NCBI GenBank assembly: GCA_034006965.1
Contig: JAVERU010000098.1
Span: 1-10,846 of the forward strand
Direction of reading: 5' to 3'
DNA from: Perlabentimonas sp034006965
GTDB lineage: Bacteria; Bacteroidota; Bacteroidia; Bacteroidales; Tenuifilaceae
Length of the DNA: 10,846 nt
The translations under genes were made by a program, and so were the position numbers. The notes beneath the pieces are model-generated. The model was not told the DNA's origin. It was given only the letters and a program-made list of their open reading frames with translations, and ran no database searches. Positions within the stretch are counted from its first letter, which is position 1. Every line of letters begins with the position of its first letter. Shown here in pieces: positions 1 through 8,842 of this stretch.

Positions 1-2
1 TG

Positions 3-512
3 GTTGGAAAAGTACACACAAACCACTATAACCTGCATAAAGCCTTTGCCAAAAGCGTTGAACAAAAATATCCCAATAGCCCACGCTACAATGGCAGCGG
101 AAGGCATTCGCTGGTAAACGGTATTATGGGAAGTAATAGCTTCTCCGATGGGAATTGGCAAGGATTTTTGGGCAATGATATGGTGGCAACCATCGACCTT
201 GGCGAGCCACAAAGCTTAGAGAGAATTACGGTTGATGCGCTGCAAGATATAGCCGCATGGATTTTCCTACCCACCAAGGCAGTATTTGAAGTATCAAAGG
301 ATGGGAAGCACTTTGAACGTGTTCAGGAGATTGAAAATAATATCTTGCCCTACCAAGGAGGAAAAATTACCAAAATTTTTGAAGCCAAAGCAGCATTAGA
401 AGACATCCAGAAGATAAGAGTAACTCTAAAAAACTTGGGACAATGCCCCAAAGGCCATTCTGGAGAGGGAAAACCAGCCTTTTTGTTTGTTAGCGAAATA
501 GTAGTGGAATAG
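3..512 (+). CDS. C-terminal part of an exported glycosidase, probably GH20 beta-N-acetylhexosaminidase (5' end outside window)
   Basis: The reading frame is open from base 3 to the TAG at 510-512, giving about 169 residues with no start inside the window. What remains is a beta-sandwich F5/8 type C (discoidin)-like domain. Its conserved stretches include SPRYNGSGRHSLVNGI, SFSDGNWQGF, VATIDLG and WIFLPTKAVFEVSKDGKHF, and it ends in LFVSEIVVE. In Bacteroidetes this domain, preceded by a segment like NLHKAFAKSVEQKY, commonly closes GH20 beta-hexosaminidases, which remove terminal beta-linked GlcNAc or GalNAc. The GH20 catalytic domain itself is not visible, so the family is inferred from the tail and from the mannosidase neighbours. 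Another F5/8-tailed glycosidase is possible. The in-frame ATG at 126 lies inside the domain and is not a plausible start. The LacI gene follows after 9 bp, so the two are probably co-transcribed. Confidence 0.72.
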   Translation, partial: VGKVHTNHYNLHKAFAKSVEQKYPNSPRYNGSGRHSLVNGIMGSNSFSDGNWQGFLGNDMVATIDLGEPQSLERITVDALQDIAAWIFLPTKAVFEVSKDGKHFERVQEIENNILPYQGGKITKIFEAKAALEDIQKIRVTLKNLGQCPKGHSGEGKPAFLFVSEIVVE

Positions 513-521
513 AACCATCCC

Positions 522-1553
522 ATGAACAAAAAAATCTCCTTAGCCGATATTGCCAACACCCTTGGTGTTTCAAAAACCCTTGTATCGCTCGTAATAAATG
601 GCAAAGGCAACGATCACGGCATAAGTCCTGAAACTCAAAAACGGGTACTAAAAAAAATTGAGGAGCTACACTACAGCCCCAATATGCTGGCACGCGGATT
701 TCGCACAGGCAAAACCAACACCATTGGGCTTATCGTTTCCGATATCGCTAACCGTTTCTACTCGCGCATTGCTCGTAGAGTTGAGGATTACGCTTGGGAT
801 AAGGGCTACAGCGTGGTAATTTGCAGCACCGACGAGAACGTGGAGAAAGAAAAGCAGCAAATTAAGATGCTACGGGAGCGCAAGGTCGATGGACTAATCA
901 TATCGTCATCGCAGGAAAACTTCGAGGGCATAGGTAAATTGCTAAATGATATACCCCACGTACTTATCGATAGAACATTTAATAACATTGAATCGCCACA
1001 GGTTTATGTTGATAATTACAGGGGTGCTCAGCTGGCAGCAAATCATCTTGTATCACAAGGAATTAAAAAGATTGCCATGCTATCCATCAGCCCCGAATAC
1101 ATCTCAACCATTATGGAGCGATCCAAAGCATTCGTATCATCGCTAGCAGAATCAGGCATCACAATTCCTTCCCAGTGGGATCTCCATATACCATTTAAAG
1201 ATATGGAGAGTGCAGTGGAAGATAGGCTACAAATTCTGAAAGAATCCAACAATCTGCCCGAGGCCATATTTACCCTAAACAATAATCTTACCTCGTACTG
1301 CCTTACGGCACTCCGAAAACTCTCACTGAGTATCCCTAACAACATTGCAATAATTGGTTTCGACGATATGCTGTACTTTAGCTTTACGCAACCCTCGGTT
1401 AGCACCATTGCGCAACCCATTGAGCAGATTGGAGAGAAAGCATTCGACCTGCTGTTGCGGCAACTCAGCGGGGAGAAAATTACAACCAAAGAACGCTTGG
1501 TAAAACTACCGGTAGAACTAATTATCAGAGATTCATCAACTAAAAAATCATAA
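522..1553 (+). CDS. LacI-family transcriptional regulator
   Basis: This 343-residue protein has the usual LacI/GalR length and plan. An N-terminal helix-turn-helix lies at about residues 5-25 (SLADIANTLGVSKTLVSLVI), and a hinge at about 51-62 (YSPNMLARGFRT) would sit in the DNA minor groove. From about residue 66 (NTIGLIVSDIANRFYSRIARRVE) it has a periplasmic-binding-protein-like sugar sensor with the late family motif IAIIGFDD, then TIAQPIEQIGEKAFDLLL. The ATG at 522 places the helix-turn-helix at the expected distance from the N-terminus; no clear Shine-Dalgarno site precedes it. It sits 9 bp after the glycosidase and 4 bp before the MFS gene, so it is probably a local regulator of this sugar operon. 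The likely effector is a sugar or sugar phosphate released by the locus, perhaps mannose-related, but this is inference. I found no convincing operator palindrome in the window. Confidence 0.95.
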   Translation: MNKKISLADIANTLGVSKTLVSLVINGKGNDHGISPETQKRVLKKIEELHYSPNMLARGFRTGKTNTIGLIVSDIANRFYSRIARRVEDYAWDKGYSVVICSTDENVEKEKQQIKMLRERKVDGLIISSSQENFEGIGKLLNDIPHVLIDRTFNNIESPQVYVDNYRGAQLAANHLVSQGIKKIAMLSISPEYISTIMERSKAFVSSLAESGITIPSQWDLHIPFKDMESAVEDRLQILKESNNLPEAIFTLNNNLTSYCLTALRKLSLSIPNNIAIIGFDDMLYFSFTQPSVSTIAQPIEQIGEKAFDLLLRQLSGEKITTKERLVKLPVELIIRDSSTKKS

Positions 1554-1557
1554 CGCT

Positions 1558-2736
1558 ATGTCACGTAGTAAAACCTTTCCAATTTTCCTCGCATTCCTAG
1601 CCATGGGCTTTGGCGATGTGGTAGGGCCACTGGTATCGCTGGTTAAGGACTCATTTGAGGTATCGAACTTTGTGGCCTCGCTGATGACCACCAGCGGATT
1701 CATAATGTTTGGTATTCTCTCGATTCCCATGGGGGTTTATCAGGATAAGAAGGGGAAAAAGTTTATCCTATCACTGGGGCTAACCATTGCGCTAGTTGGG
1801 CTGGTAATTCCAATCCTTTTCGGGATGTATGGTCCCAAAGCTATTGTAGAGGCGGGTTCGTTCACCAAGCTGTACGCGCTGTTCGTCTCCATCTTCCTTT
1901 TGGGTGCGGGTGCCACTACCCTCCAGGTTGCGGGCAATCCCATTATGCGCGATGTTTCGGCCGATGGACAATACTCAAGCAACCTATCGCTGGGGCAGTC
2001 CATTAAGGCCATTGGCTCGTCACTTGGCTTTCTAGTGCCACCAGCCGTTGCGGTTTGGTTTGGTCTCGACTGGACCATCCTGTTCCCAATGTTCGCCATT
2101 ATAATCCTAATCACCCTACTATGGGTTAACACATTAAAAATTGACGAGAAAAAAAGTGGCCATACCGAACCAGCAACATTTTCATCGAGTATAAAGCTAC
2201 TGGGCAACCCATTCGTACTGCTAATGGTGGTTGGGATTTTTCTTTACGTTGGCGCCGAGGTTTCAATGAGCGCACAAATCCCAATACTTATGGACAAGGT
2301 TTACGGCATTAGCGATTTTGGCCTTTGGCTGGCATGGGGATTATTCTTCCTGCCCATTTTCCTTGGTCGTCTTGCGGGTGCATTTATCCTGAAGAAGCTG
2401 AAGGCGGGCAAGTTTTTGGTATACAGCGTAATCCTATCGGCACTGGGAATGCTACTGCTATTCTTCGGAAGCCAGTACTTTGCATACTCAGGCATTGTGA
2501 TGATTGGTCTGGGCTTCTCCAATATCTTCCCGCTTATCTTCTCAATTACGGTTGATGCTATGCCCGAACGGGCAAACGAACTCTCGGGCCTTATGGTAAC
2601 TGCCATTGTGGGAGGTGCGCTAATCCCACCCATCACGGGTGCCGTGGCCGATATTAGCGTACAGATGGGATTCTTAGTTCCAGCTGCGTGCATATTCTAT
2701 ATTCTAATTGTAGCATTAAAATCTGCAAAAAAATAG
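1558..2736 (+). CDS. MFS sugar transporter, FHS/FucP-like
   Basis: This is a 392-residue, strongly hydrophobic protein with about 12 membrane segments, the normal size for a major facilitator permease of the inner membrane. The MFS motif A loop between helices 2 and 3 is visible at residues 59-68 (GVYQDKKGKK). A Gln-Val-Ala-Gly-Asn-Pro stretch at 123-128, GRLAG at 270-274, and GLGFSNIFPLIFS followed by ERANELSGLMV in the second half are typical of the fucose:H+ symporter (FHS) group. Members import monosaccharides such as fucose, glucose/galactose, GlcNAc or mannose by proton symport. The substrate here is inferred from context: mannose or GlcNAc released by the flanking glycosidases. The start at 1558 is 4 bp after the LacI stop and the ROK gene begins 9 bp after its end, so transport and phosphorylation are probably coupled in one transcript. 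Confidence 0.93.
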   Translation: MSRSKTFPIFLAFLAMGFGDVVGPLVSLVKDSFEVSNFVASLMTTSGFIMFGILSIPMGVYQDKKGKKFILSLGLTIALVGLVIPILFGMYGPKAIVEAGSFTKLYALFVSIFLLGAGATTLQVAGNPIMRDVSADGQYSSNLSLGQSIKAIGSSLGFLVPPAVAVWFGLDWTILFPMFAIIILITLLWVNTLKIDEKKSGHTEPATFSSSIKLLGNPFVLLMVVGIFLYVGAEVSMSAQIPILMDKVYGISDFGLWLAWGLFFLPIFLGRLAGAFILKKLKAGKFLVYSVILSALGMLLLFFGSQYFAYSGIVMIGLGFSNIFPLIFSITVDAMPERANELSGLMVTAIVGGALIPPITGAVADISVQMGFLVPAACIFYILIVALKSAKK

Positions 2737-2745
2737 GTTGATAAA

Positions 2746-3852
2746 ATGGAGCTCAACAAACGAAAAGAGGTAGTAATGACCCTGGATGCAGGGGGAACAA
2801 ACTTTGTTTTTTCGGCCATCAAAGGAGGTAAGGAGATCGTTAATCCCATTGCCTACCCCGCAAACGGTCACGACCTAAACCTTTGCTTAAGCAGCATTGT
2901 GAACGGGTTTAAGGAGGTTAGGGCGATGCTCAAGGAGGAACCTTGCGCAATTAGCTTCGCCTTCCCTGGCCCAGCCGACTACCCCAACGGGGTTATTGGC
3001 GATTTGGGAAACCTACCGGCTTTCAGGGGAGGAATTGCCCTTGGCCCAATGCTCGAGGGCGTGTTTGAAATCCCTGTCTTTATAAATAACGATGGCGATC
3101 TGTTTGCCTATGGCGAGGCCATTGCCGGAATGCTACCCGAGATAAATAATGAGCTGGAAAGCCATAATGTCCCTAAAAGGTATAAAAATCTGCTGGGCAT
3201 TACGCTGGGAACAGGATTGGGAGCGGGTATTGTACATAACGGTGAGCTGTACCTAGGCGACAATTCGGCTGGTGCCGAGATATGGGTAACCCGCAATGCC
3301 CTTGAGCCTAACGTTTTTGCCGAGGAGAGCATCAGCATTAGGGCTGTTCAGAGGGTGTATTCAGAAATAACTGGCAACGTTGAGGATAAAAAGCTAACCC
3401 CCAAACAAATCTTCGATATTGCTCTGGGCTACCAAAAAGGTGATGCTTTGGCTGCCAGCGCAAGCTTCGAGAGGCTTGGCAAAACCCTTGGCGATGTGCT
3501 GGCCAATGCCATAACACTGCTCGATTGCAACGTGGTAATTGGCGGAGGTCTTTCAAATGCCTATCCCATATTTGCTCCATCGATGATGGCGCAGCTCAAC
3601 GGGAAAATATCTACCTACAATGGGCAGAATATCAACAGGCTTGAAGTGAAAGCCTTTAACCTGGAGAGCTATGAGGATAGCAATGCATTTTACAAAAACA
3701 ACCCAAAAATGGTAAAGGTTCCTAATGTTAACCTTCAGGTTCCCTACTGCTGGCAAAAAAACGTGGCCATCGGGCGCACCCGCCTAGGGACTAGCCAAGC
3801 CATTGCCATTGGGGCGTACGCTTTTGCGCTTAGGGCTATTGGCAAATCATAA
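2746..3852 (+). CDS. ROK-family sugar kinase, non-canonical (no Cys zinc motif)
   Basis: This 368-residue protein is longer than the usual 290-320 for ROK kinases, and should transfer phosphate from ATP to an imported hexose or N-acetylhexosamine in the cytoplasm. The ATP phosphate loop is DAGGT at 14-18, the expected catalytic Asp is D116 within INNDGD, GTGLGAG lies at 155-161, the sugar-contact Glu is in GAE at 176-178, and the adenosine-side GGG is at 266-268. The usual ROK zinc site (a His just after G-E, then CxCGxxGCxE) is absent: Trp180 replaces the His and no Cys lies between 180 and 200. Extra residues occur at about 130-147 and 300-345. An in-frame ATG at 2776 (Met11), with AGAGG upstream, is an alternative start. 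Its place after the MFS gene among mannosidases suggests mannose or another hexose as substrate, but specificity cannot be read from the sequence. Confidence 0.9.
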   Translation: MELNKRKEVVMTLDAGGTNFVFSAIKGGKEIVNPIAYPANGHDLNLCLSSIVNGFKEVRAMLKEEPCAISFAFPGPADYPNGVIGDLGNLPAFRGGIALGPMLEGVFEIPVFINNDGDLFAYGEAIAGMLPEINNELESHNVPKRYKNLLGITLGTGLGAGIVHNGELYLGDNSAGAEIWVTRNALEPNVFAEESISIRAVQRVYSEITGNVEDKKLTPKQIFDIALGYQKGDALAASASFERLGKTLGDVLANAITLLDCNVVIGGGLSNAYPIFAPSMMAQLNGKISTYNGQNINRLEVKAFNLESYEDSNAFYKNNPKMVKVPNVNLQVPYCWQKNVAIGRTRLGTSQAIAIGAYAFALRAIGKS

Positions 3853-3880
3853 TCTACTTAATACATACGAATTGAAACCT

Positions 3881-6190
3881 ATGATTAAACACTTAGCCAT
3901 CATACTGCTTGTCGGCCTTTCTGTTTCAACAGTTGCGCAGCAATCGGAGAAAAAACCAATCCATTGGGTAAACCCATTTATTGGCACACAACGGATGGGG
4001 CATACCTTTCCCGGAGCAACAGTTCCCTTTGGCTCGGTGCAGCTAAGCCCCGATACCGACACCATTCCCTACGCCGTGGATGGCAAGTATAATCCCAGGG
4101 TTTACGATTACTGTGCAGGCTATCAATACGACGACAATACCATTGTTGGCTTTAGCCATACCCATTTTAGCGGCACCGGCCACTCCGACCTGGGCGATAT
4201 TCTGGTAATGCCTACCACAGGAAAACTTAGGCTCAACCCAGGGACTTCATCAAATTCCAACTCGGGCTACCGCTCGCGTTTTAGTCACGATAACGAGTCG
4301 GCGCAGCCAAACTACTATCAGGTTCACCTTAGTGATTACGGTATAAACGCCGAGCTAACCACCACAACCCGCGTGGGAATGCATCGTTACACGTTTCCTC
4401 AATCTTCAGATGCTCACATTATTGTTGATTTAACCCACGGAATTTACAACTACCCCGATAAAAATGTATGGACATTCGTCCGTGCCGAGAACGATACGCT
4501 GATAACAGGCTACCGCCAAACCTACGGATGGGCTCGCACCCGCACGGTGTATTTCGCCATATCGTTTTCAAAACCTTTCAAATCATACGGATTAGTCAAC
4601 AGTGAGGAGTTGATTTACCGAGGATTCTGGAGACGATTCGACCAGAACAGCAACTTCCCCGAAAATGCTGGGCGTGAAATAAAGTGTCATTTCGATTTTG
4701 AAACCAGTAATAACGAGCAAATCCTAATGAAAGTGGCCATATCGCCAGTTAGCACCAATGGCGCTTTGAAAAATCTTGCTGCAGAAACGCCGCATTGGGA
4801 TTTCGACTGTGTGGTGAAGGAGGGGCAAGCATTGTGGAATAAAGAGCTGGCAAAGGTTGAGGTTGAAACCCTAACCGATGACGATAAAATCAACTTCTAC
4901 ACCTCGCTATACCACTCTTTCCTTGGCCCAACCGTTTATATGGATGTTGATGGTAAGTACAAGGGGCTCGACCAGAATACTCATACCGCTAAAGGATTCA
5001 CCAACTACACCACCTTTTCGCTTTGGGATACCTACAGGGCGCTACATCCACTTTTCAACATAATTCAGCCCCAGCGCAATGTGGATATGATAAAATCGAT
5101 GCTGGCGCACTACTCGCAAAGCGTACATAAAATGTTGCCCGTGTGGAGTCACTACGCCAATGAGAACTGGTGTATGATTGGCTACCACTCGGTTTCGCTC
5201 CTTGCCGATGCCATTGTGAAGGGCAATGCCAGTTTCGATACACAGCTTGCCCTCGATGCTGCTGTACAAACGGCCAGCAATGGATGGTACGATGGTTTGG
5301 AGCATTACATTAAGCTCGGTTATGTTCCCGAGGATATCTCCAACAATTCGGTATCGAAAACCCTAGAGTTTGCATACGACGATTGGGCCATAGCCCAGAT
5401 GGCCAAAAAGTTAAACAACGATAGTGTCTACAAAGAGTTTATGCAACGTGCCCAGAACTACCGAAATGTTTTCGATAAATCCATAGGCTTCATGCGCCCA
5501 CGCCTATTGGATGGTACTTTTAAGGAGGATTTTGATGTGCTCGACACCCACGGGCAGGGATTTATTGAGGGTAATGCATGGAACTACTCGCTTTATGTGC
5601 CTCACGATGTGGAAGGGCTAATGGAACTACTTGGCGGCCAAAGAGAGCTGGAGGTTTACCTCGACTCGGTTTTCAATATGCACCTACCCGATAAGTATTT
5701 CGAGAATACAGAGGACATTACCCGCGAGGGTATAATTGGGAACTATGTACATGGCAACGAGCCATCGCATCATATTCCATATTTATACAACTGGACAGCA
5801 AATCCTTGGAAAACACAGGAAACGATTAGAATGATTATCGATACTAAGTACAAACCAACCCCCGATGGCCTTAGCGGCAACGATGATCTGGGGCAAATGA
5901 GCGCTTGGTACATTTTCAGCGCATTGGGCTTTTACCCTGTTGCCCCGGGCTCCGAGTTCTACGAGTTGGGTAGCCCACTGGTGAAATCAGCAACTATAAA
6001 TCTTGAAAATGGTAAAACCTTTAAAATTAGAGTCGTAAATCAATCTAAGAATAATGTTTATGTGCAAAAGGTTACACTAAACGGAAAGGATATAATCAAC
6101 AACAAGATTAGCCATTTCGATATTTTGGCTGGTGGCGAGCTAGTGTTCTACATGGGTGTTCGCTCGCGATGGAGTATTAAGCATTACTAA
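3881..6190 (+). CDS. GH92 alpha-mannosidase, exported (first copy)
   Basis: This 769-residue protein is full length for GH92, a family of calcium-dependent, inverting exo-alpha-mannosidases that trim mannose from N-glycans and mannans. A signal peptide (MIKHLAIILLVGLSVSTVAQ) with likely cleavage near residue 19 points to the periplasm. Family landmarks run in order: NPFIGT (31-36), GHTFPGATVPFG (40-51), GFSHTHFSGTGHSDLGDIL, WDTYRALHPL (382-391), EGNAWNY with the expected catalytic acid Glu563, HGNEPSHH (624-631), and GNDDLGQMSAW with the expected base Asp669. I chose the ATG at 3881 because it begins the signal peptide; the same frame is open upstream from an ATG at 3803, but that lies inside the kinase gene. 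It starts 28 bp after the kinase and ends 15 bp before the GH2 gene. Where the second GH92 has Trp65, this one has Tyr75, so the linkage preference may differ. Confidence 0.95.
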   Translation: MIKHLAIILLVGLSVSTVAQQSEKKPIHWVNPFIGTQRMGHTFPGATVPFGSVQLSPDTDTIPYAVDGKYNPRVYDYCAGYQYDDNTIVGFSHTHFSGTGHSDLGDILVMPTTGKLRLNPGTSSNSNSGYRSRFSHDNESAQPNYYQVHLSDYGINAELTTTTRVGMHRYTFPQSSDAHIIVDLTHGIYNYPDKNVWTFVRAENDTLITGYRQTYGWARTRTVYFAISFSKPFKSYGLVNSEELIYRGFWRRFDQNSNFPENAGREIKCHFDFETSNNEQILMKVAISPVSTNGALKNLAAETPHWDFDCVVKEGQALWNKELAKVEVETLTDDDKINFYTSLYHSFLGPTVYMDVDGKYKGLDQNTHTAKGFTNYTTFSLWDTYRALHPLFNIIQPQRNVDMIKSMLAHYSQSVHKMLPVWSHYANENWCMIGYHSVSLLADAIVKGNASFDTQLALDAAVQTASNGWYDGLEHYIKLGYVPEDISNNSVSKTLEFAYDDWAIAQMAKKLNNDSVYKEFMQRAQNYRNVFDKSIGFMRPRLLDGTFKEDFDVLDTHGQGFIEGNAWNYSLYVPHDVEGLMELLGGQRELEVYLDSVFNMHLPDKYFENTEDITREGIIGNYVHGNEPSHHIPYLYNWTANPWKTQETIRMIIDTKYKPTPDGLSGNDDLGQMSAWYIFSALGFYPVAPGSEFYELGSPLVKSATINLENGKTFKIRVVNQSKNNVYVQKVTLNGKDIINNKISHFDILAGGELVFYMGVRSRWSIKHY

Positions 6191-6205
6191 AATTATAATA
6201 GTGCT

Positions 6206-8740
6206 ATGAAATATTGCTTAACTATAATTTCTTTTTTTTCCGTAGCAACACTCCTGTTTTTCTCTTGCAAACAAGAACCCAGAAAGGAACTAGTTGAAAG
6301 GATAGAAATAAATACCAGCTGGATTTTTCGCGATAAGGGCGAACCCGATTGGTATCCGGCCAACGTACCGGGAACTGTTCACACCGACTTATGGAACAAT
6401 GGTGTTATCGAAGACCCATTCTTTGGCTGTAACGAGGAGAAGCTTCAATGGATTGGCGAGCGCGATTGGATTTACAAAACTCAGTTTGCCATCGACTCCA
6501 ACCTGCTTGCGAACAAAAATATCAACCTTGTTTTTGAGGGATTAGACACCTACGCCAATGTAATGCTCAATGGCCAAACCATACTGCAGGCCAATAATAT
6601 GCATCGCAAGTGGGAGTTTGATTGTAAAGAACTTCTCAAGGTTGGAAACAACCTTTTGGAGGTGCATTTCAAATCGGCATTAAACAAATTTTTTGAGGAT
6701 TCGCTAGCTCTAGGCTATCCCCTACCCGGCGGCAGGTGGAACTTTGCCCGCAAGGCGGCATACCATTTTGGCTGGGACTGGGGCCCACGATTCATCACCG
6801 CAGGAATTCATAAGCCAGTTTACCTTGAGGTCTGGAACACCCATCGCCCAACCGATTTCCATATATTTACCAAGGATATTACTGAACAAGCAGCAACCAT
6901 CAATTTAACCTACTGGATAGAATCATCAATCGACGAAAATGCCACAATCCGAATAATCGAAACCAAAACCAATCAGGCAATCACCAATCAGGCAATCAGT
7001 CTCCAATCAGTCAACCATAACTACAGCATCGAATTTAAAATCAACAACCCAAAACTCTGGTGGAGCAATGGCCTGGGCGAACCCCATATTTACGATTTGC
7101 GCATTGAGCTAATAACCGAATCGGGTTATATTCATACAAAAGAAATCCCCTTTGGTGTTAGAACTCTCAAAACCGTTCTTGAGGACGATGAGCACGGCCA
7201 AGCGCTTTACGTGGAGCTAAACGGCCACAAGGTGTATATGAAGGGTGCCAACTACATCCCACAGCACTCGTTTGTTACCGAGGTCACCCACCAAAATTAT
7301 ATTGATATTGTTGATTTAGCCGTTGAGTCGAATATGAATATGCTGCGCGTTTGGGGTGGCGGGGTTTACGAGGATGACATCTTTTACGAGCTTTGCAACC
7401 GCAATGGCATTCTTATTTGGCAAGATTTTATGTTTGCCTGCGCAATGTATCCAGGCAACGACAATTACGTTACGAATGTTAAGCAGGAGGCCGCACAACA
7501 GGTAAAAAGATTGCGCAACCACTCCAACATAGCCCTATGGTGCGGCAACAATGAGGTGGACGAGGGATGGCATAACTGGGGCTGGCAAAAGGCCCATAAT
7601 ATCTCAAAAAAGGATTCGGCTTCCATCTGGGAGGGGTACAAAAAGGTGTTCCATAAGGTGCTGCCCGATGTGGTTAAGGAGCACGACCCGCAACGATTCT
7701 ACCTATCCACCTCGCCGCTTTACGGCTGGGGCAGGGACAAAAGTTTAACCCACGGCAGCTCGCACTACTGGGGTGTTTGGTGGGGAGTGCAGCCCGTAGA
7801 AATGTACATTGAGAAGATACCACGATTCGCCAGTGAGTTTGGGCTGCAAGCAATGCCCACCCTATCGACCATTCGCGCATTCCAACCCGAGGATGAGGAC
7901 TACCTATTCTCCCCATCGCTACAATGCCACCAGAAACATGCTACGGGTTATCAAACCATCGATTCGTACCTTAAAATGGAGGGGCTATCCGCCGAAACGC
8001 TTGATGAATTCATCTACCTAAGTCAGCTGGTGCAAGCCAAGGGAATTGGGCTGGCCATAGAATCTCAGCGCAGGGCAATGCCCTACTGTATGGGCACGCT
8101 GTACTGGCAGCTAAACGATTGCTGGCCCGTTACCAGCTGGAGTGCCACCGATGTGTTTGGCAATTGGAAGGCTTTACAGTACAGGGTTCGAGAACTTTAT
8201 GCAGATATACTGGTTTCGGCAATTGATTACAAGAATCAATTTGAGGTTCACCTAATATCCGATAAATTGGGAGATACTGAAGGAAAGGTGGAAATTATTG
8301 TAATTGATTTTGATGGCAACAGAAAAACGATGCTCTCCAAGGATATTACCGCCAAAGCCAACACCTCAACACCTGTAATCTCAGAAAAATCAGATTCATT
8401 TTTTGCTGATTTCGACAAGAAAAGCGTGATGCTGGAGGCCAAATTTACCGATAGTCAGGGCAAGCAGTACATAAACCGCAAGTTTCTAGTCCCACTTGGG
8501 ATGCTTGAGCTACCAACAGCAACTGTCGAAATAAGAATTGAGGAAGTAAAAGGTGGTTTCAACATTAGATTAACCTCCAATGCATTTGCAGCCCACGTTC
8601 AGCTATACCTAACCCATAGCCACGCAAAATTTAGCGATAACTTTATGCATATACTGCCCAATGAGGAAGTAACAGTATTCTGCAAAACCGATTTATCCAT
8701 TGAAAGATTTAAGGAGCAACTTAGAATTATGCATTTGTAA
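6206..8740 (+). CDS. GH2 beta-mannosidase, probable lipoprotein
   Basis: This 844-residue protein is a complete GH2 beta-mannosidase, a retaining enzyme that releases terminal beta-mannose such as the Man-beta-1,4-GlcNAc of the N-glycan core. The N-terminus is hydrophobic and ends in FFSC with Cys21 as the likely lipidated residue. The sugar-binding sandwich contains VPGTVHTDLW (54-63) and FGWDWGPRF (188-196). The barrel begins near WGGGVYEDD (383-391) and IWQDFMFACAMYP. The expected acid/base is Glu450 in CGNNE and the nucleophile is Glu544 in SEFG. The fit to the mannosidase branch, rather than beta-galactosidase, rests on GWDWGPR and QDFMFACAMYP. It starts 15 bp after the first GH92. Residues 256-265 (NQAITNQAIS) come from a 15-bp tandem repeat. 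The last 20 codons, including the stop, lie in the first copy of a 100-bp duplication that continues downstream. Confidence 0.95.
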   Translation: MKYCLTIISFFSVATLLFFSCKQEPRKELVERIEINTSWIFRDKGEPDWYPANVPGTVHTDLWNNGVIEDPFFGCNEEKLQWIGERDWIYKTQFAIDSNLLANKNINLVFEGLDTYANVMLNGQTILQANNMHRKWEFDCKELLKVGNNLLEVHFKSALNKFFEDSLALGYPLPGGRWNFARKAAYHFGWDWGPRFITAGIHKPVYLEVWNTHRPTDFHIFTKDITEQAATINLTYWIESSIDENATIRIIETKTNQAITNQAISLQSVNHNYSIEFKINNPKLWWSNGLGEPHIYDLRIELITESGYIHTKEIPFGVRTLKTVLEDDEHGQALYVELNGHKVYMKGANYIPQHSFVTEVTHQNYIDIVDLAVESNMNMLRVWGGGVYEDDIFYELCNRNGILIWQDFMFACAMYPGNDNYVTNVKQEAAQQVKRLRNHSNIALWCGNNEVDEGWHNWGWQKAHNISKKDSASIWEGYKKVFHKVLPDVVKEHDPQRFYLSTSPLYGWGRDKSLTHGSSHYWGVWWGVQPVEMYIEKIPRFASEFGLQAMPTLSTIRAFQPEDEDYLFSPSLQCHQKHATGYQTIDSYLKMEGLSAETLDEFIYLSQLVQAKGIGLAIESQRRAMPYCMGTLYWQLNDCWPVTSWSATDVFGNWKALQYRVRELYADILVSAIDYKNQFEVHLISDKLGDTEGKVEIIVIDFDGNRKTMLSKDITAKANTSTPVISEKSDSFFADFDKKSVMLEAKFTDSQGKQYINRKFLVPLGMLELPTATVEIRIEEVKGGFNIRLTSNAFAAHVQLYLTHSHAKFSDNFMHILPNEEVTVFCKTDLSIERFKEQLRIMHL
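6969..6998 (+). repeat. 15-bp perfect tandem repeat inside the beta-mannosidase gene
   Basis: The 15-mer CCAATCAGGCAATCA occurs twice back to back (6969-6983 and 6984-6998), followed by a degenerate partial third copy (CCAATCAGTCAACCA at 7003-7017). The length is a multiple of three, so the frame is kept and the protein gains NQAIT-NQAIS at residues 256-265, probably in a surface loop of the second sandwich domain. Confidence 0.9.
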
Positions 8741-8751
8741 TAATCCACAGA

Positions 8752-8782
8752 TTTACACAAATTAACGCAAATAATACATTTG
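8752..8782 (+). promoter_or_regulatory. Upstream copy of the candidate promoter boxes
   Basis: The tandem duplication places the same TTTA (8752-8755) and TACATTTG (8775-8782) boxes 100 bp upstream of the proximal set. If the proximal boxes are functional, this would be a second start giving a leader about 100 bases longer that contains the whole palindrome. The evidence is motif matching only. Confidence 0.25.
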
Positions 8783-8840
8783 CAAAACCGATTTGTCCAT
8801 TGATAGATTTAAGGAGCAACTTAGAATTATGCATTTGTAA
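8781..8840 (+). pseudogene. Duplicated C-terminal fragment of the GH2 beta-mannosidase gene
   Basis: These 60 bp repeat the last 19 sense codons and the stop codon of the upstream GH2 gene. No start codon serves the fragment except the Met three codons before the stop, so it is not expected to be translated. It arose from the 100-bp tandem duplication and lies in the leader region ahead of the second GH92 gene. Confidence 0.85.
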
Positions 8841-8842
8841 TA

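Noticed and set aside
1043..1489. 148-residue open frame on the minus strand
   Set aside because: It is antisense to the well-supported LacI gene and shows no recognisable domain; it is a by-product of the coding strand's codon use.
1740..2207. 155-residue open frame on the minus strand
   Set aside because: It lies antisense within the MFS transporter gene and has no family features.
3803..3880. Extended N-terminus of the first GH92 from an ATG at 3803
   Set aside because: It overlaps the last 50 bp of the kinase gene, and the extra 26 residues would bury the clear signal peptide that starts at 3881.
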